A DNA stretch of 64,000 bases from Seleniivibrio woodruffii (GTDB lineage Bacteria > Chrysiogenota > Deferribacteres > Deferribacterales > Geovibrionaceae): positions 213,106 to 277,105 of the forward strand of contig NZ_SMGG01000003.1 of the NCBI RefSeq assembly GCF_004339245.1, read 5' to 3'. The position numbers and the translations under genes are program-made. Positions within the stretch are counted from its first letter, which is position 1. Every line of letters starts with the position of its first letter. Under the pieces are notes generated by a model that was not told the origin of the DNA, ran no database searches, and saw nothing but the letters and a program-made list of their open reading frames with translations. Shown in pieces: positions 46,706 to 55,329 of this stretch.

Positions 46706-48124
46706 ATGGCTTATAATTTCACCCGTTACGGTGATTTCCTCAAAATAATGGTTGAGCAGGACGCACCCTATAAAGACCTTGAAGATGCGGCCAGAAAGAT
46801 TCCCGAGCTGACAGAAACGAAAAAGATCAGTCTCGACCTGAAAAACTGCTACTACATCCAGAGCAAAGCTCTGGCGGCCATGATAGCAATGAAAAAGAAC
46901 GCTGCGAAGATAGGCGCCGAATTCAGCGTCACAAACGTCTGCGACAACGTTTATCAGGTAATGGAGATGGCGAACCTGTCATCATACTTCACCATTGAAG
47001 AGGACTTCTCCTCATATACACCCGACGAGCTGATGGAAAAATTCTTTCAGCCCGATTATGCCGACCGTGTGTCGGACTTTATAGCTTCCTCCTATTCCGA
47101 TGAATTCCGCAGGAAGCTCCTTGAAATATTGGAGATGCAGGAGCCGGAGCTTAAGTTCTATGCTGTCCTTACCATGGGAAAAGCCCACGACTACAGCGCA
47201 GAGGAGAAGATCAAACAGGAGCTTTCCAGCGACGTTCCGCTGGTTGTGAAGGCTGCTGTGCTTGTTCTTGGCTGGTTCGGCGACACTGCAAGCAAAGAGA
47301 AGATCTACGAAGTGCTTGAGTCAGGCGCAGAAGAGTTGACCGAGGCCGCTGCGGCTTCAATAGCACTTCTCAGCGACGAATCGGATGCGGCTCGTCTGGG
47401 CAAACTGCTCTCAAGTCCCAGCAAGACCATCCGCACAGCCGCAATTCAGGCGCTGACTCTGATAAACGACGATACCTGTTTCGAGCTTCTTAAAAACTCC
47501 CTTGAAACGGAATCCGACGACGATGTTAAAGCCATGCTTATCCGTGCCGTATCCTCCTTCAACAGGGGCGGGGTTTCGGATATCCTCATAAAATGGCTGG
47601 ACAGCAAATCCATCAAGATCCGGGAGGCATCCGCAAGCGGCCTTGCAAAAATAAAGGCTAAGGACAAACTTGAAGATATAATCTCACGGATCACAGATAA
47701 CGACGCATGGGTTGGCTACTTTGCCGTGAAAGCCTGCGGCGAGATATGCTCCGCATCAGAGGCCGGAAGACTCATGGAAAGCTACGACATGGTTGACGAA
47801 AACGTTAAACTGGCCATAGTGGAGGCTCTGGGCAAGATTCCCGGAGATTTCAGCGATTTCTACATGAGCATTCTGGACAACGGAAACGAGGACATCAGAA
47901 AAGAAGTTCTGATTTCGCTCTTCAACGACAACAGAGCCTATGCACTGCCCGCTGCTTCGAACCTTTTTGTGAACGATTCAAGCTGGCTGGTGCGCTATAA
48001 GGCACTTGAAATTCTTGAGCAGATCCGTCCGGAGGGCTTCAAAGACCTGCTTAGAACCAGACTGGTTGCCGAAGACAATAAATATGTCAAAGACAAAATT
48101 CAGTCTGTACTGGAAGTATTATGA
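46706..48124 (+). CDS. STAS-like domain fused to HEAT repeats
   Basis: The 472 residues start with a divergent STAS-like domain (about 1-105; ISLDLKNCYYIQSKALAAMI). About eight HEAT-type helical repeats follow (ELKFYAVLTMGKAHDYSAEE, IRTAAIQALTLINDDTCFEL, IREASASGLAKI, VKLAIVEALGKIPGD, VRYKALEILEQIRPEG). The usual STAS serine is replaced in this copy, so it may bind partners without being a phospho-switch. It begins three bases after the STAS gene and overlaps cheR by four bases. It is probably a scaffold linking the partner switch to CheR or receptors. Confidence 0.8.
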   Translation: MAYNFTRYGDFLKIMVEQDAPYKDLEDAARKIPELTETKKISLDLKNCYYIQSKALAAMIAMKKNAAKIGAEFSVTNVCDNVYQVMEMANLSSYFTIEEDFSSYTPDELMEKFFQPDYADRVSDFIASSYSDEFRRKLLEILEMQEPELKFYAVLTMGKAHDYSAEEKIKQELSSDVPLVVKAAVLVLGWFGDTASKEKIYEVLESGAEELTEAAAASIALLSDESDAARLGKLLSSPSKTIRTAAIQALTLINDDTCFELLKNSLETESDDDVKAMLIRAVSSFNRGGVSDILIKWLDSKSIKIREASASGLAKIKAKDKLEDIISRITDNDAWVGYFAVKACGEICSASEAGRLMESYDMVDENVKLAIVEALGKIPGDFSDFYMSILDNGNEDIRKEVLISLFNDNRAYALPAASNLFVNDSSWLVRYKALEILEQIRPEGFKDLLRTRLVAEDNKYVKDKIQSVLEVL

Positions 48125-48954
48125 TTACAGCTTCAACGATAAAGATTAAAGATGACGAGTTTGTGGAGCTTAAAGATATAATCTATAAGAACGCCGCAAT
48201 CTCGTTTGCAGACAGCAAGAAGTATCTCATCGAGAACAGACTGTCGAAAAGGCTTCAGGAGCTTAACTTCAACAGTTTCAAGGACTACATCTACTATCTT
48301 AAATACGATGCCAAAAAAAGAGAGGAGATGGAGATACTTCTGAATCAGGTGACCATCAACGAGACCTATTTTCTGCGTGAAAGGGCTCAGATGGATCACA
48401 TGATTAAAACTGCTATCCCCGAACTGCTTAACTCGGGCAAAAGAAATATCCGTATCTGGTCTGCCGCCTGCTCTTCCGGCGAGGAGCCCTACTCCATCGC
48501 CATGCTGCTGAACGAGGCGGGACTCTTTGCAAAGGCAAGTATTGAGATTCTGGCCACCGACATTAACACTGAGGTTCTGGACATTGCCCAGAAAGGCATA
48601 TACAGAACAATCTCTTTCAGAGGCGTGCCCCCGCAGATTCAGGATAAATACTTTGCAAAGGACGGCTTTGCGTATAAGCTGGATGCCAACATCATGAACA
48701 AGGTTAAGTTCTTTCAGGGCAACCTGCTGAACCCAATGATGACCACAAAAGTTGGCAGACTGGATGTTATCTTCTGCAGAAACGTACTGATATATTTCGA
48801 TATCCCTGCCAAGCAGAAGGTTATCGATCTGTTCCATAAATCGCTCGGCATGCCCGGTGCGCTTTATCTCGGCCACTCGGAAACTCTGAACAAGATTTCC
48901 GAAGCCTTTAAAATGGAGAATTTCGGCGGCGGTATCATTTACAGAAAGATCTGA
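48121..48954 (+). CDS. cheR: Chemoreceptor methyltransferase CheR
   Basis: Uses S-adenosylmethionine to methylate receptor glutamates. The 277 residues comprise the N-terminal helical domain (about 1-80) and the methyltransferase domain, with NETYFLRE, IWSAACSSGEEPYSIAMLL, ILATDINTEVLDIAQKGIY and VIFCRNVLIYFD. It overlaps the STAS-HEAT gene by four bases. Confidence 0.97.
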   Translation: MITASTIKIKDDEFVELKDIIYKNAAISFADSKKYLIENRLSKRLQELNFNSFKDYIYYLKYDAKKREEMEILLNQVTINETYFLRERAQMDHMIKTAIPELLNSGKRNIRIWSAACSSGEEPYSIAMLLNEAGLFAKASIEILATDINTEVLDIAQKGIYRTISFRGVPPQIQDKYFAKDGFAYKLDANIMNKVKFFQGNLLNPMMTTKVGRLDVIFCRNVLIYFDIPAKQKVIDLFHKSLGMPGALYLGHSETLNKISEAFKMENFGGGIIYRKI

Positions 48955-48964
48955 GGGTAACAAC

Positions 48965-49254
48965 ATGGGATAGGGCCTATTGAGGTTCAGCACTCGCTGG
49001 TTGCCGAAAAAATTCAGGATGTCCAGCAGCGGAATGCCGATAACAAGGCTTTTGCCGTTACCCATGAGCAGCAGACAGAATTCAAGCATAAGGCAGAGTC
49101 TGTGAACGAAAAGGACAAGCCGGAAGGCAAGACCATTGACGACAGAGAACACAGACAGCAGCAGGAGCAGGAACGTCAGAAACGTGAACGCCAGAAGCAG
49201 ATTGCCAGAAGACTTGTTAAAGATACGGGACATATTATTGATTTGGAAGTTTGA
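48965..49254 (+). pseudogene. Small charged protein gene with disrupted start (probable one-base deletion)
   Basis: A frame from 48970 to the TGA at 49252-49254 encodes about 94 residues (GPIEVQHSLVAEKIQDVQQR, then a Gln/Arg/Lys-rich coiled coil ending HIIDLEV) but contains no ATG. A GAGGG site at 48953-48957 points at an ATG at 48965, yet that frame stops after two codons (ATG GGA TAG). Adding one G to the run at 48967-48969 would join the ATG to the long frame as MGIGPIEVQ. It is therefore a recent frameshift, a base error, recoding, or a rare ATA/ATT start. The frame overlaps the next gene's ribosome site correctly. Confidence 0.6.
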
Positions 49255-49256
49255 GT

Positions 49257-50036
49257 ATGCGTTTATGTAAACTAATAGTTATAAGTTCAGACAAAGTTCA
49301 GGTTATTCAGTGCCGGAGTGAAAATCCGGCATCTTTTGTTGTAAGGCTGGCGGGCGCTGATGAGAGCGACCTGACCAATGCCCTGTATCTGCGCCTTGAG
49401 TGGTACGACGGCAACATTTTTCATATGGCCGTGTGCGAGCTGGTCTCTGCCGACAAGGGAAATGTCACCCTTAAACCTGTTTCAGAGGTTCTCAGGAAAG
49501 ATTCGGAACAGTTTCATATCATTGAATCATTCGACACTGTTGAATCTAAAAAGATCTCCCCTGAGCGTCTGCCCGAATACGCACAGAAAACAGACAACAT
49601 AAACAGGCGGTTCCGCAACAGCCTTACTGCCCAGATAAAAAATATGCTTTCAGATGAACCTATATCAAACCAGTTTCTCTTCAAGCTTCTGCTCCAGATA
49701 GACGGTAAGCTTGACGAACTGCTGGCACACAAGATAGACGGAAGCATAGAGGGGCTTTCGGAGTGCACTCTTCTGGCTCTCAGCGGCGGGGGATTGTATT
49801 TCACAGCGGACAGCGCACACCCCGGCGACCTTTTCTATCTCCAGTCGACACCTAAATATACGTCAAATCTTATCTTCGCAGCAGTTTGCAGGGCTGTAGA
49901 GGTTATAAGGACACCCGAAGGTGTTGTGGTTATGTCCGAGTTTGCACATCTGGATGAAACTTCCAGAGACGGAATGGTGCATTTCGTATTTGAAAAGGAA
50001 AGGGAAAAACTGAAAAGGATAAGAGCCAATGTCTGA
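49257..50036 (+). CDS. Degenerate PilZ-like domain protein
   Basis: The 259 residues start at the ATG at 49257, seven bases after GGAAG; a TTG at 49251 is the alternative. The C-terminal about 110 residues resemble a PilZ beta-barrel (LLALSGGGLYFTADSAHPGD, VVVMSEFAHLDETSRDGMVH) with the trailing FVFEKEREKLKR helix. The cyclic di-GMP motifs are incomplete: no RxxxR is seen and the (D/N)xSxxG motif has Ala in first place. Binding of the nucleotide is doubtful. The N-terminal part is not recognised. The gene overlaps its downstream neighbour by eight bases. Confidence 0.65.
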   Translation: MRLCKLIVISSDKVQVIQCRSENPASFVVRLAGADESDLTNALYLRLEWYDGNIFHMAVCELVSADKGNVTLKPVSEVLRKDSEQFHIIESFDTVESKKISPERLPEYAQKTDNINRRFRNSLTAQIKNMLSDEPISNQFLFKLLLQIDGKLDELLAHKIDGSIEGLSECTLLALSGGGLYFTADSAHPGDLFYLQSTPKYTSNLIFAAVCRAVEVIRTPEGVVVMSEFAHLDETSRDGMVHFVFEKEREKLKRIRANV

Positions 50037-50520
50037 GGCCACACTGCTGAGCATCGCATTTTTTCTGATATGCGTGCTTTTCATAATGCTTCTGATAGCA
50101 TTCACCAAGATAATAAACATCCAGAAACGTCTGGCTGATGTCAGTCCCAAGGATCTATATCCCTTCATGGAGGAGCTGAGGGAGCTTGTTATCGAATCCG
50201 AAAGGATCGCCGACAAACTGGAAGACGCAATAGCAAAAAAAGAGGAACTTCTTGAAGATATCTCAACTCTGGCCGAAGATAAGATAAAGCGGCTTGAGTC
50301 TATTCAGGTGCCGGATGAAAAGCCCGTGCTTAAGCAGTATTTCGCAATGCAGAAGCAACAGGCGGCATCCGCCGAAGCCCCATACAGAACCGAGCCGCAA
50401 ACAATGAGAGACAAGATCGCTGAGCTCATCCGGGCCGGTCTGCCGGATACCGAGATCGCCTCCAGACTCGGAATATCCACAACAGAGGTACAGATAGTCA
50501 GAAAACTGGACATAGCATGA
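50029..50520 (+). CDS. Membrane-anchored coiled-coil protein with DUF2802-like C-terminus
   Basis: The 163 residues have one N-terminal membrane helix (LLSIAFFLICVLFIMLLIAF), a long coiled coil (about 35-100), a Gln-rich linker and a small helix-turn-helix-like end (IAELIRAGLPDTEIASRLGI). That end matches the DUF2802 pattern found in flagellar and chemotaxis gene clusters of other bacteria. Its function is unknown. It starts eight bases inside the PilZ-like gene. Confidence 0.7.
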   Translation: MSEATLLSIAFFLICVLFIMLLIAFTKIINIQKRLADVSPKDLYPFMEELRELVIESERIADKLEDAIAKKEELLEDISTLAEDKIKRLESIQVPDEKPVLKQYFAMQKQQAASAEAPYRTEPQTMRDKIAELIRAGLPDTEIASRLGISTTEVQIVRKLDIA

Positions 50521-50521
50521 C

Positions 50522-51970
50522 ATGGAAATGATACAAACCACACCTCCCAACCTCCAGCCGGAGCAGCCGGGGCAGGATGTCACCCTCAAAGAGGGTGAGG
50601 AAGTGAACGTCGAGGTTCTTAAAAAACTTAAAGCTAACGGATTCCTTCTGGCGGTGAAAGGAAAGACCTTTTCGGCTGAGCTGGACTTCGAGCCCTCTTC
50701 CCAGAGTTTCCGTGCAGTTGTGACAAGAGCACCAAACGGAACGGCACAGTTTAAATTCTTCCCGCCGCTCCTTGAAAAAGCGGCCACCACCTTCACACAG
50801 CCCAACAGACAGGACACCTTCGTAAGACAGTCATCAACAGCCGCTCAGGATGCGTTTCAGCCAAAACCCCAGCAGACTCCGGTTCAGCCCCAGACCATAA
50901 AACCTGACGTTCTGACGCCATCTCCCGAGCTACAGAAAGCACATACACAGATCCCTGTTCAGCAAACTGCGGCCGATGCCAGACAAATAGGCACTGCCAC
51001 GGTGAAAGATATAAGAGTTATGCCGCAAAAAGCCGAAACTGCTCAGCCGGCAGCACCCTCACCCGACCCGCAGGCAGTCAAACAGGCACAGCAGATGACA
51101 AATGCAGTGAGTGTCCGGCCTGCCCAGCCTGTTGTGGAAAACAGCAACACCACAGCTGTCAAACTGCCGCCCAATACTCTGCCTGTTGTGGACGGCGAAC
51201 CTGTTGAAGTCAACATTGTCAAGATGATGGACAACGGCAAGACACTTATAAGCGTCAAAAGCACTCTTTTTGAGGTTAAGCTGGAACCTCAGCTCTTCAA
51301 AACCCTTTTTGCCGAGGCACAGATTCAGGAGGATTCGATACTTCTGACCTTTGCCAGAATGCCTGTGGAAAACCTTAACCCCCAGTTCGTGAAACAGCAG
51401 GTGACGGGGTTTGATTTGGAGAAATTCATGAAGGCTTTCGGCAAATTCACCCACGTCGGCATGGAGGATCTGGACGCACAGACCCTTAAGGATTCCCTTA
51501 AGAACAGCGGCCTGACCTTTGAAAATAAGCTTCTTAATAACTCCGCAGTGGACGGCGACGAAAAATTCCGTGCCCTGCTCACAGGCGACAACGCCGCAAA
51601 GGACGGAATCACCAAGATGCAGATAACAAATCTGGTGATTGCCGACGGGGTGATGTCGTTTCTTAAAACCCGTGACGAGAACGTGGGCGACACCCTTATG
51701 AAGATTAAAAGAGGACGTGACGGCTCCAACACGGTTTATGTTTCTACAAACTTTTCTGAACTGGGAGAGACTCTTATTGTCATTAAACAAGTACAGGGCA
51801 CTTTCACCGTTTCAGTCAAAACCGAAAAGGATATATCGGAATACCTGAACGACATAAACGTTGAAAACGGTACTGTGCGATGGTTCAAGTTCTCAAAACA
51901 GGATCTGAAGGTTATGAATCCTGCTTCGGAACTGAACGGAGATATAGGAAAATTTGAGGTTATAATTTAA
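50522..51970 (+). CDS. FliK-like flagellar hook-length-type protein (tentative)
   Basis: The 482 residues comprise two related beta-rich segments (about 20-80, VNVEVLKKLKANGFLLAVKG; about 225-285, VEVNIVKMMDNGKTLISVKS) separated by a Pro/Gln/Ala-rich disordered stretch (about 85-220). The C-terminal region VYVSTNFSELGETLIVIKQV resembles the FliK C-domain. Long disordered length-measuring segments are typical of FliK, and the location fits. The similarity is weak, so the name is provisional. It overlaps the mscS gene by one base. Confidence 0.55.
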   Translation: MEMIQTTPPNLQPEQPGQDVTLKEGEEVNVEVLKKLKANGFLLAVKGKTFSAELDFEPSSQSFRAVVTRAPNGTAQFKFFPPLLEKAATTFTQPNRQDTFVRQSSTAAQDAFQPKPQQTPVQPQTIKPDVLTPSPELQKAHTQIPVQQTAADARQIGTATVKDIRVMPQKAETAQPAAPSPDPQAVKQAQQMTNAVSVRPAQPVVENSNTTAVKLPPNTLPVVDGEPVEVNIVKMMDNGKTLISVKSTLFEVKLEPQLFKTLFAEAQIQEDSILLTFARMPVENLNPQFVKQQVTGFDLEKFMKAFGKFTHVGMEDLDAQTLKDSLKNSGLTFENKLLNNSAVDGDEKFRALLTGDNAAKDGITKMQITNLVIADGVMSFLKTRDENVGDTLMKIKRGRDGSNTVYVSTNFSELGETLIVIKQVQGTFTVSVKTEKDISEYLNDINVENGTVRWFKFSKQDLKVMNPASELNGDIGKFEVII

Positions 51971-53139
51971 TGAATAATCCCGTTGTACAGCGTATCATGC
52001 AGTTTCTCATGGAATCATCTGAGTATTTTGTCGTGCTTTTCATTGCGGCACTCAGCTACTTCATCATCAAAAAAATTCTGGTAAGAGCGATCCACAGATA
52101 TTTTGAAAAGACAGAGAACCACTACGATGACATCCTCATCGAATCCAATATATTTTCACAGCTAGCCTATATCGCCCCTGCCCTTGTGTTCATATACGCT
52201 TCAGACATCATTGTTATACCTAAGTATGTGACACAGATCATAGCTGCATACATTGCTGTAAACATTACTGTTTTCATAATCAGGCTCACTTCTGTCATAA
52301 ACAGCATTTACAGCACTTTCGAAATAGCCGCCCGCAGACCCATCAAAGGCTACATACAGATGGTACAGGTTATTGCCGGATTCTTAGGTGCAATAATTTC
52401 TGTCTGCATGCTGATAGGTAAATCGCCTTTAGGCATACTGAGCGGTCTCGGCGCAATGACAGCCATACTCATGCTGATATTCAAAGACACCATAATGTCT
52501 TTCATCGCCGGAATGCAGATCATGTTCAATGACCTTGTTCATAAAGGCGACTGGATTGAGATGCCCGCTTTCGGTGTCGACGGTACAGTGCTCGATATAG
52601 CCCTTTACACTGTCAAGGTTGAAAACTTCGATAAGACCATCGTGACAGTGCCCACCAGCAAACTCATCGAAGGCTCTTTCAAAAACTACAGAGGCATGCG
52701 TGATGCCGGCGGAAGAAGAATAAAAAGAACAATTATAATAGACCAGTCCACAATCAGATTCCTCAAACCTGAGGACATAGATAAGTTCCGCAGAATAGGC
52801 CTGATAAACAAATATCTCGACAGCAAACTCTCTGAGGATATCGACCCCACGGGATGCGATATCAACAAAAGAAGACTAACAAACATAGGCACTTTCCGTG
52901 CGTATGTCAGAGAGTATCTGAAGAACAACAAAAACATACATAAAGACTTCACACTCATCGTCCGCCAGATGGCTCCAACTTCCGAAGGCCTCCCGATTGA
53001 AATTTATGCATTCGTGTGTAATACTGACTGGGGATTCTATGAAGATGTGCAGGCGGATATCTTTGACCATCTCACGGCAGTTATACGGGAGTTCGATTTA
53101 CGCATTTATCAGCATATTTCGGATAAAACTCAAATCTAG
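51970..53139 (+). CDS. MscS-family mechanosensitive ion channel (YbdG-like)
   Basis: The 389 residues comprise three N-terminal membrane helices, a pore-lining helix region (SPLGILSGLGAMTAILMLIF), the beta domain (DLVHKGDWIEMPAFGVDGTV, TIVTVPTSKLIEGSFKNYRG) and an extended C-terminal domain. The subfamily resembles YbdG, with an insertion around 255-310. It releases solutes on hypo-osmotic shock. The start ATG overlaps the previous stop. Confidence 0.93.
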   Translation: MNNPVVQRIMQFLMESSEYFVVLFIAALSYFIIKKILVRAIHRYFEKTENHYDDILIESNIFSQLAYIAPALVFIYASDIIVIPKYVTQIIAAYIAVNITVFIIRLTSVINSIYSTFEIAARRPIKGYIQMVQVIAGFLGAIISVCMLIGKSPLGILSGLGAMTAILMLIFKDTIMSFIAGMQIMFNDLVHKGDWIEMPAFGVDGTVLDIALYTVKVENFDKTIVTVPTSKLIEGSFKNYRGMRDAGGRRIKRTIIIDQSTIRFLKPEDIDKFRRIGLINKYLDSKLSEDIDPTGCDINKRRLTNIGTFRAYVREYLKNNKNIHKDFTLIVRQMAPTSEGLPIEIYAFVCNTDWGFYEDVQADIFDHLTAVIREFDLRIYQHISDKTQI

Positions 53140-53192
53140 CAGTTTAGTAGTCCGTGTTTCTTCCGATTTAGTTTATACATCCGGGGGTTTTT

Positions 53193-54974
53193 ATGTTTTT
53201 CACCACTAAGTATAAAGTAACGGTTGCAAACAAAAATATAGTTCTGGAGGTCAGGTCCGGCTCAAACCTGTACAAGGTTCTTCGTGAACACGACCTGATA
53301 GACAGAATGCTCTGCGACGGCAGCAGCCAGTGCGGAAAATGTAAGGTCAAAATAATCGGCAGCGACATAAACAAACCCACAAAAAAAGAGAGGCTTGTTC
53401 TCGCTGAATCCAGCCTGGATTCCGGAATCCGTCTGGCATGCCAGTATTCCGTTAAGTCCGATATTAAAGTCGATACTCAGGAACCCTCAAAGCGTGAGAA
53501 CGTCAACCCCGGCATAATCAGCATGAAGGTGGTTAAGAAGACCGGAGAGGTTGAGGAGAACGAGTTCAAAAGTTTCCTCAACCCAGACCTGTTCGCTCCG
53601 AAAACAGAAACGCCCTCCCCTTCAGTACGATCTCAGGAACCGGTTCAGGAACCTGAACTCATAGTTGACGAATCCATAGACGATGAAGAGGAAACCTATG
53701 ACAATATTGTTTCACATGAAACATTTGCTTTTTCATCTCAGCCCACCGGCATAACCCCTCCCCCTCAGCCGGAGATCAGGGAAGTGACTCAGGATGTTAA
53801 AGAGGAACCCGCACAGCCGGAAGAAACTTTTAAGATAATATCCCACATTAACAACGGTCTGGAAAAGGAGGAGTCCTACAGCAATGACGGTCTTCTGCTG
53901 ATCCAGCTTCCCGACGGCATTCAGTATTATCACTACAGCGCAGGGATAGGCAACATCGCCTCTAAGGGTATGATAAAGACTGGCGAGCGTCTTGAAACGC
54001 TTCTTGAAAAGCAGCTGGTTTCTGATTTCATCTATAACAACATTAACGCAAAAGACATAGAACGTGTGATAATCATGCTGGACGACTGCTATTTCGAAGG
54101 CAAGGAGATGTTCAATCTGGTTATCTACACCTCGATAAACGTCGGAACCTTCCTTATCGAAGTTCTGCAACCGATGCAGAACCACAGGGATATGGTTCGT
54201 TTCATGCGCTTTGTAAACCAGACCCCGGGCAAACGTCTGCTTATTCCGCTGGATTCTCTGGAAAAGGCCTATTTCCTCGACGAGGGCAACCTGTTTGAAC
54301 TTGAGGCATCCAACACTGGATATGACGGTCTACTCTCTCTCAGCGAGTTCAACGGAAAGAACCCTGTGATAGGTCTGAGCGACGACCTTCTGGAAACAAC
54401 AATAAGAGATACTTTTCATCTGCCCGATTCGATATCCTTTACGGTATTCTTCCATACAGCGGTGATATTCATGCGCTCCGGACTCACCGACAAAAGGCTG
54501 CAGCTCAGGGAACGTTCGGAAGTTATGGATCTTATGCCTCTTGAGATAACCGTTAAACTGGGCAAACACGACGGACTTAAACGTTTTAATATCTACCGCA
54601 AACAGGGCTGTGACCTGTATATCGATCAGAACGCTCTGAACGGTCTGAACCGTTTCAGACTGTTCATCAGATCTGTGATAAGCTATGCGGAAAAGAAATT
54701 CAGCAATATCGACAATATAGTCTTCTACACTCTCACAGACAGCATGACACTGGCCGAGGATCTTCTCGCCCTGTCTGCCGTTCCCAAAAAATATGAGAAA
54801 AAACTGAAAACCTTCTCCGGAGACCCGTCAATCTACGGCGTACAATTCTTCCAGGAGAAGGATATCGAAAACTACTTTAAGAAGAGATTCGGCACTCACG
54901 AGGTTATAAACCTCGACGAGGATGTGGTTTTCACCGACACCCAGAGGGAGTGCGAACAGAAGATTATTTCCTGA
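53193..54974 (+). CDS. [2Fe-2S] ferredoxin domain fused to a degenerate RACo-like protein
   Basis: A 593-residue protein. Residues 1-100 form a plant-type ferredoxin domain with all four ligands (CDGSSQCGKC, then ACQ near residue 88) and the GSNLYKVLREHDLIDR lead-in seen in the activator RACo (DUF4445). An acidic, Pro-rich linker (about 105-215) follows. The remaining 370 residues lack clear ATPase phosphate loops, but the segment around NALNGLNRFRLFIRSVIS and IDNIVFYTLTDSMTLAEDLL is laid out like the end of the RACo ASKHA domain. No corrinoid-protein genes are near. A redox-sensing or activating role is inference. It stands alone after mscS and converges on the receiver gene with an 11-base overlap. 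Confidence 0.7.
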   Translation: MFFTTKYKVTVANKNIVLEVRSGSNLYKVLREHDLIDRMLCDGSSQCGKCKVKIIGSDINKPTKKERLVLAESSLDSGIRLACQYSVKSDIKVDTQEPSKRENVNPGIISMKVVKKTGEVEENEFKSFLNPDLFAPKTETPSPSVRSQEPVQEPELIVDESIDDEEETYDNIVSHETFAFSSQPTGITPPPQPEIREVTQDVKEEPAQPEETFKIISHINNGLEKEESYSNDGLLLIQLPDGIQYYHYSAGIGNIASKGMIKTGERLETLLEKQLVSDFIYNNINAKDIERVIIMLDDCYFEGKEMFNLVIYTSINVGTFLIEVLQPMQNHRDMVRFMRFVNQTPGKRLLIPLDSLEKAYFLDEGNLFELEASNTGYDGLLSLSEFNGKNPVIGLSDDLLETTIRDTFHLPDSISFTVFFHTAVIFMRSGLTDKRLQLRERSEVMDLMPLEITVKLGKHDGLKRFNIYRKQGCDLYIDQNALNGLNRFRLFIRSVISYAEKKFSNIDNIVFYTLTDSMTLAEDLLALSAVPKKYEKKLKTFSGDPSIYGVQFFQEKDIENYFKKRFGTHEVINLDEDVVFTDTQRECEQKIIS

Positions 54975-55329
54975 AAAGCTCAGTGATAGCTGCGTCCAGA
55001 TCTGCCGCACGGACAGGTTTGTTCAGGTATACGCAGGCGCCGACGTTTTCGGCCTCTTTAAAGGATTTGTATGAACCGAATGCTGTGATAACTATCACTT
55101 TCGCAGCAATATTTCTCTCTTTCATCTTTTCAAGGAACTCAAGACCGTTCAGCTTGGGCATTCTCAGGTCGGTTATGATAAGGTCATACCCGCCATTTTC
55201 CGCCTTAAAGAGTCCGTCCAGTCCGTCCACAGCCAAATCGACCTCATAGCCGCCCATTTTCAGAATTTCGGCATATCCCAGCCTTGTGTGTTCTTCGTCA
55301 TCTACAACAAGAATTTTAAGCGTTTCCAT
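54964..55329 (-). CDS. Single-domain response regulator
   Basis: A 121-residue receiver without an output domain: VVDDEEHTRLG, phospho-acceptor in IITDLRMPKLNG near residue 53, and VITAFGSYKS, with the lysine in NKPVRAADL. Its ATG overlaps the stop of the tandem-Hfq gene by one base (TAATG), so the two are translationally coupled. The YxxxxEIL N-terminus resembles receivers of NtrC-type regulators rather than CheY. Its kinase is unknown. Confidence 0.93.
   Translation of the reverse strand: METLKILVVDDEEHTRLGYAEILKMGGYEVDLAVDGLDGLFKAENGGYDLIITDLRMPKLNGLEFLEKMKERNIAAKVIVITAFGSYKSFKEAENVGACVYLNKPVRAADLDAAITELFRK

Noticed and set aside
48133-49233. Long minus-strand open frame of 366 residues opposite cheR
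   Set aside because: It lies antisense to a clear CheR and to the small gene after it, has no family-like motifs and its composition is that of a reverse-complement shadow.
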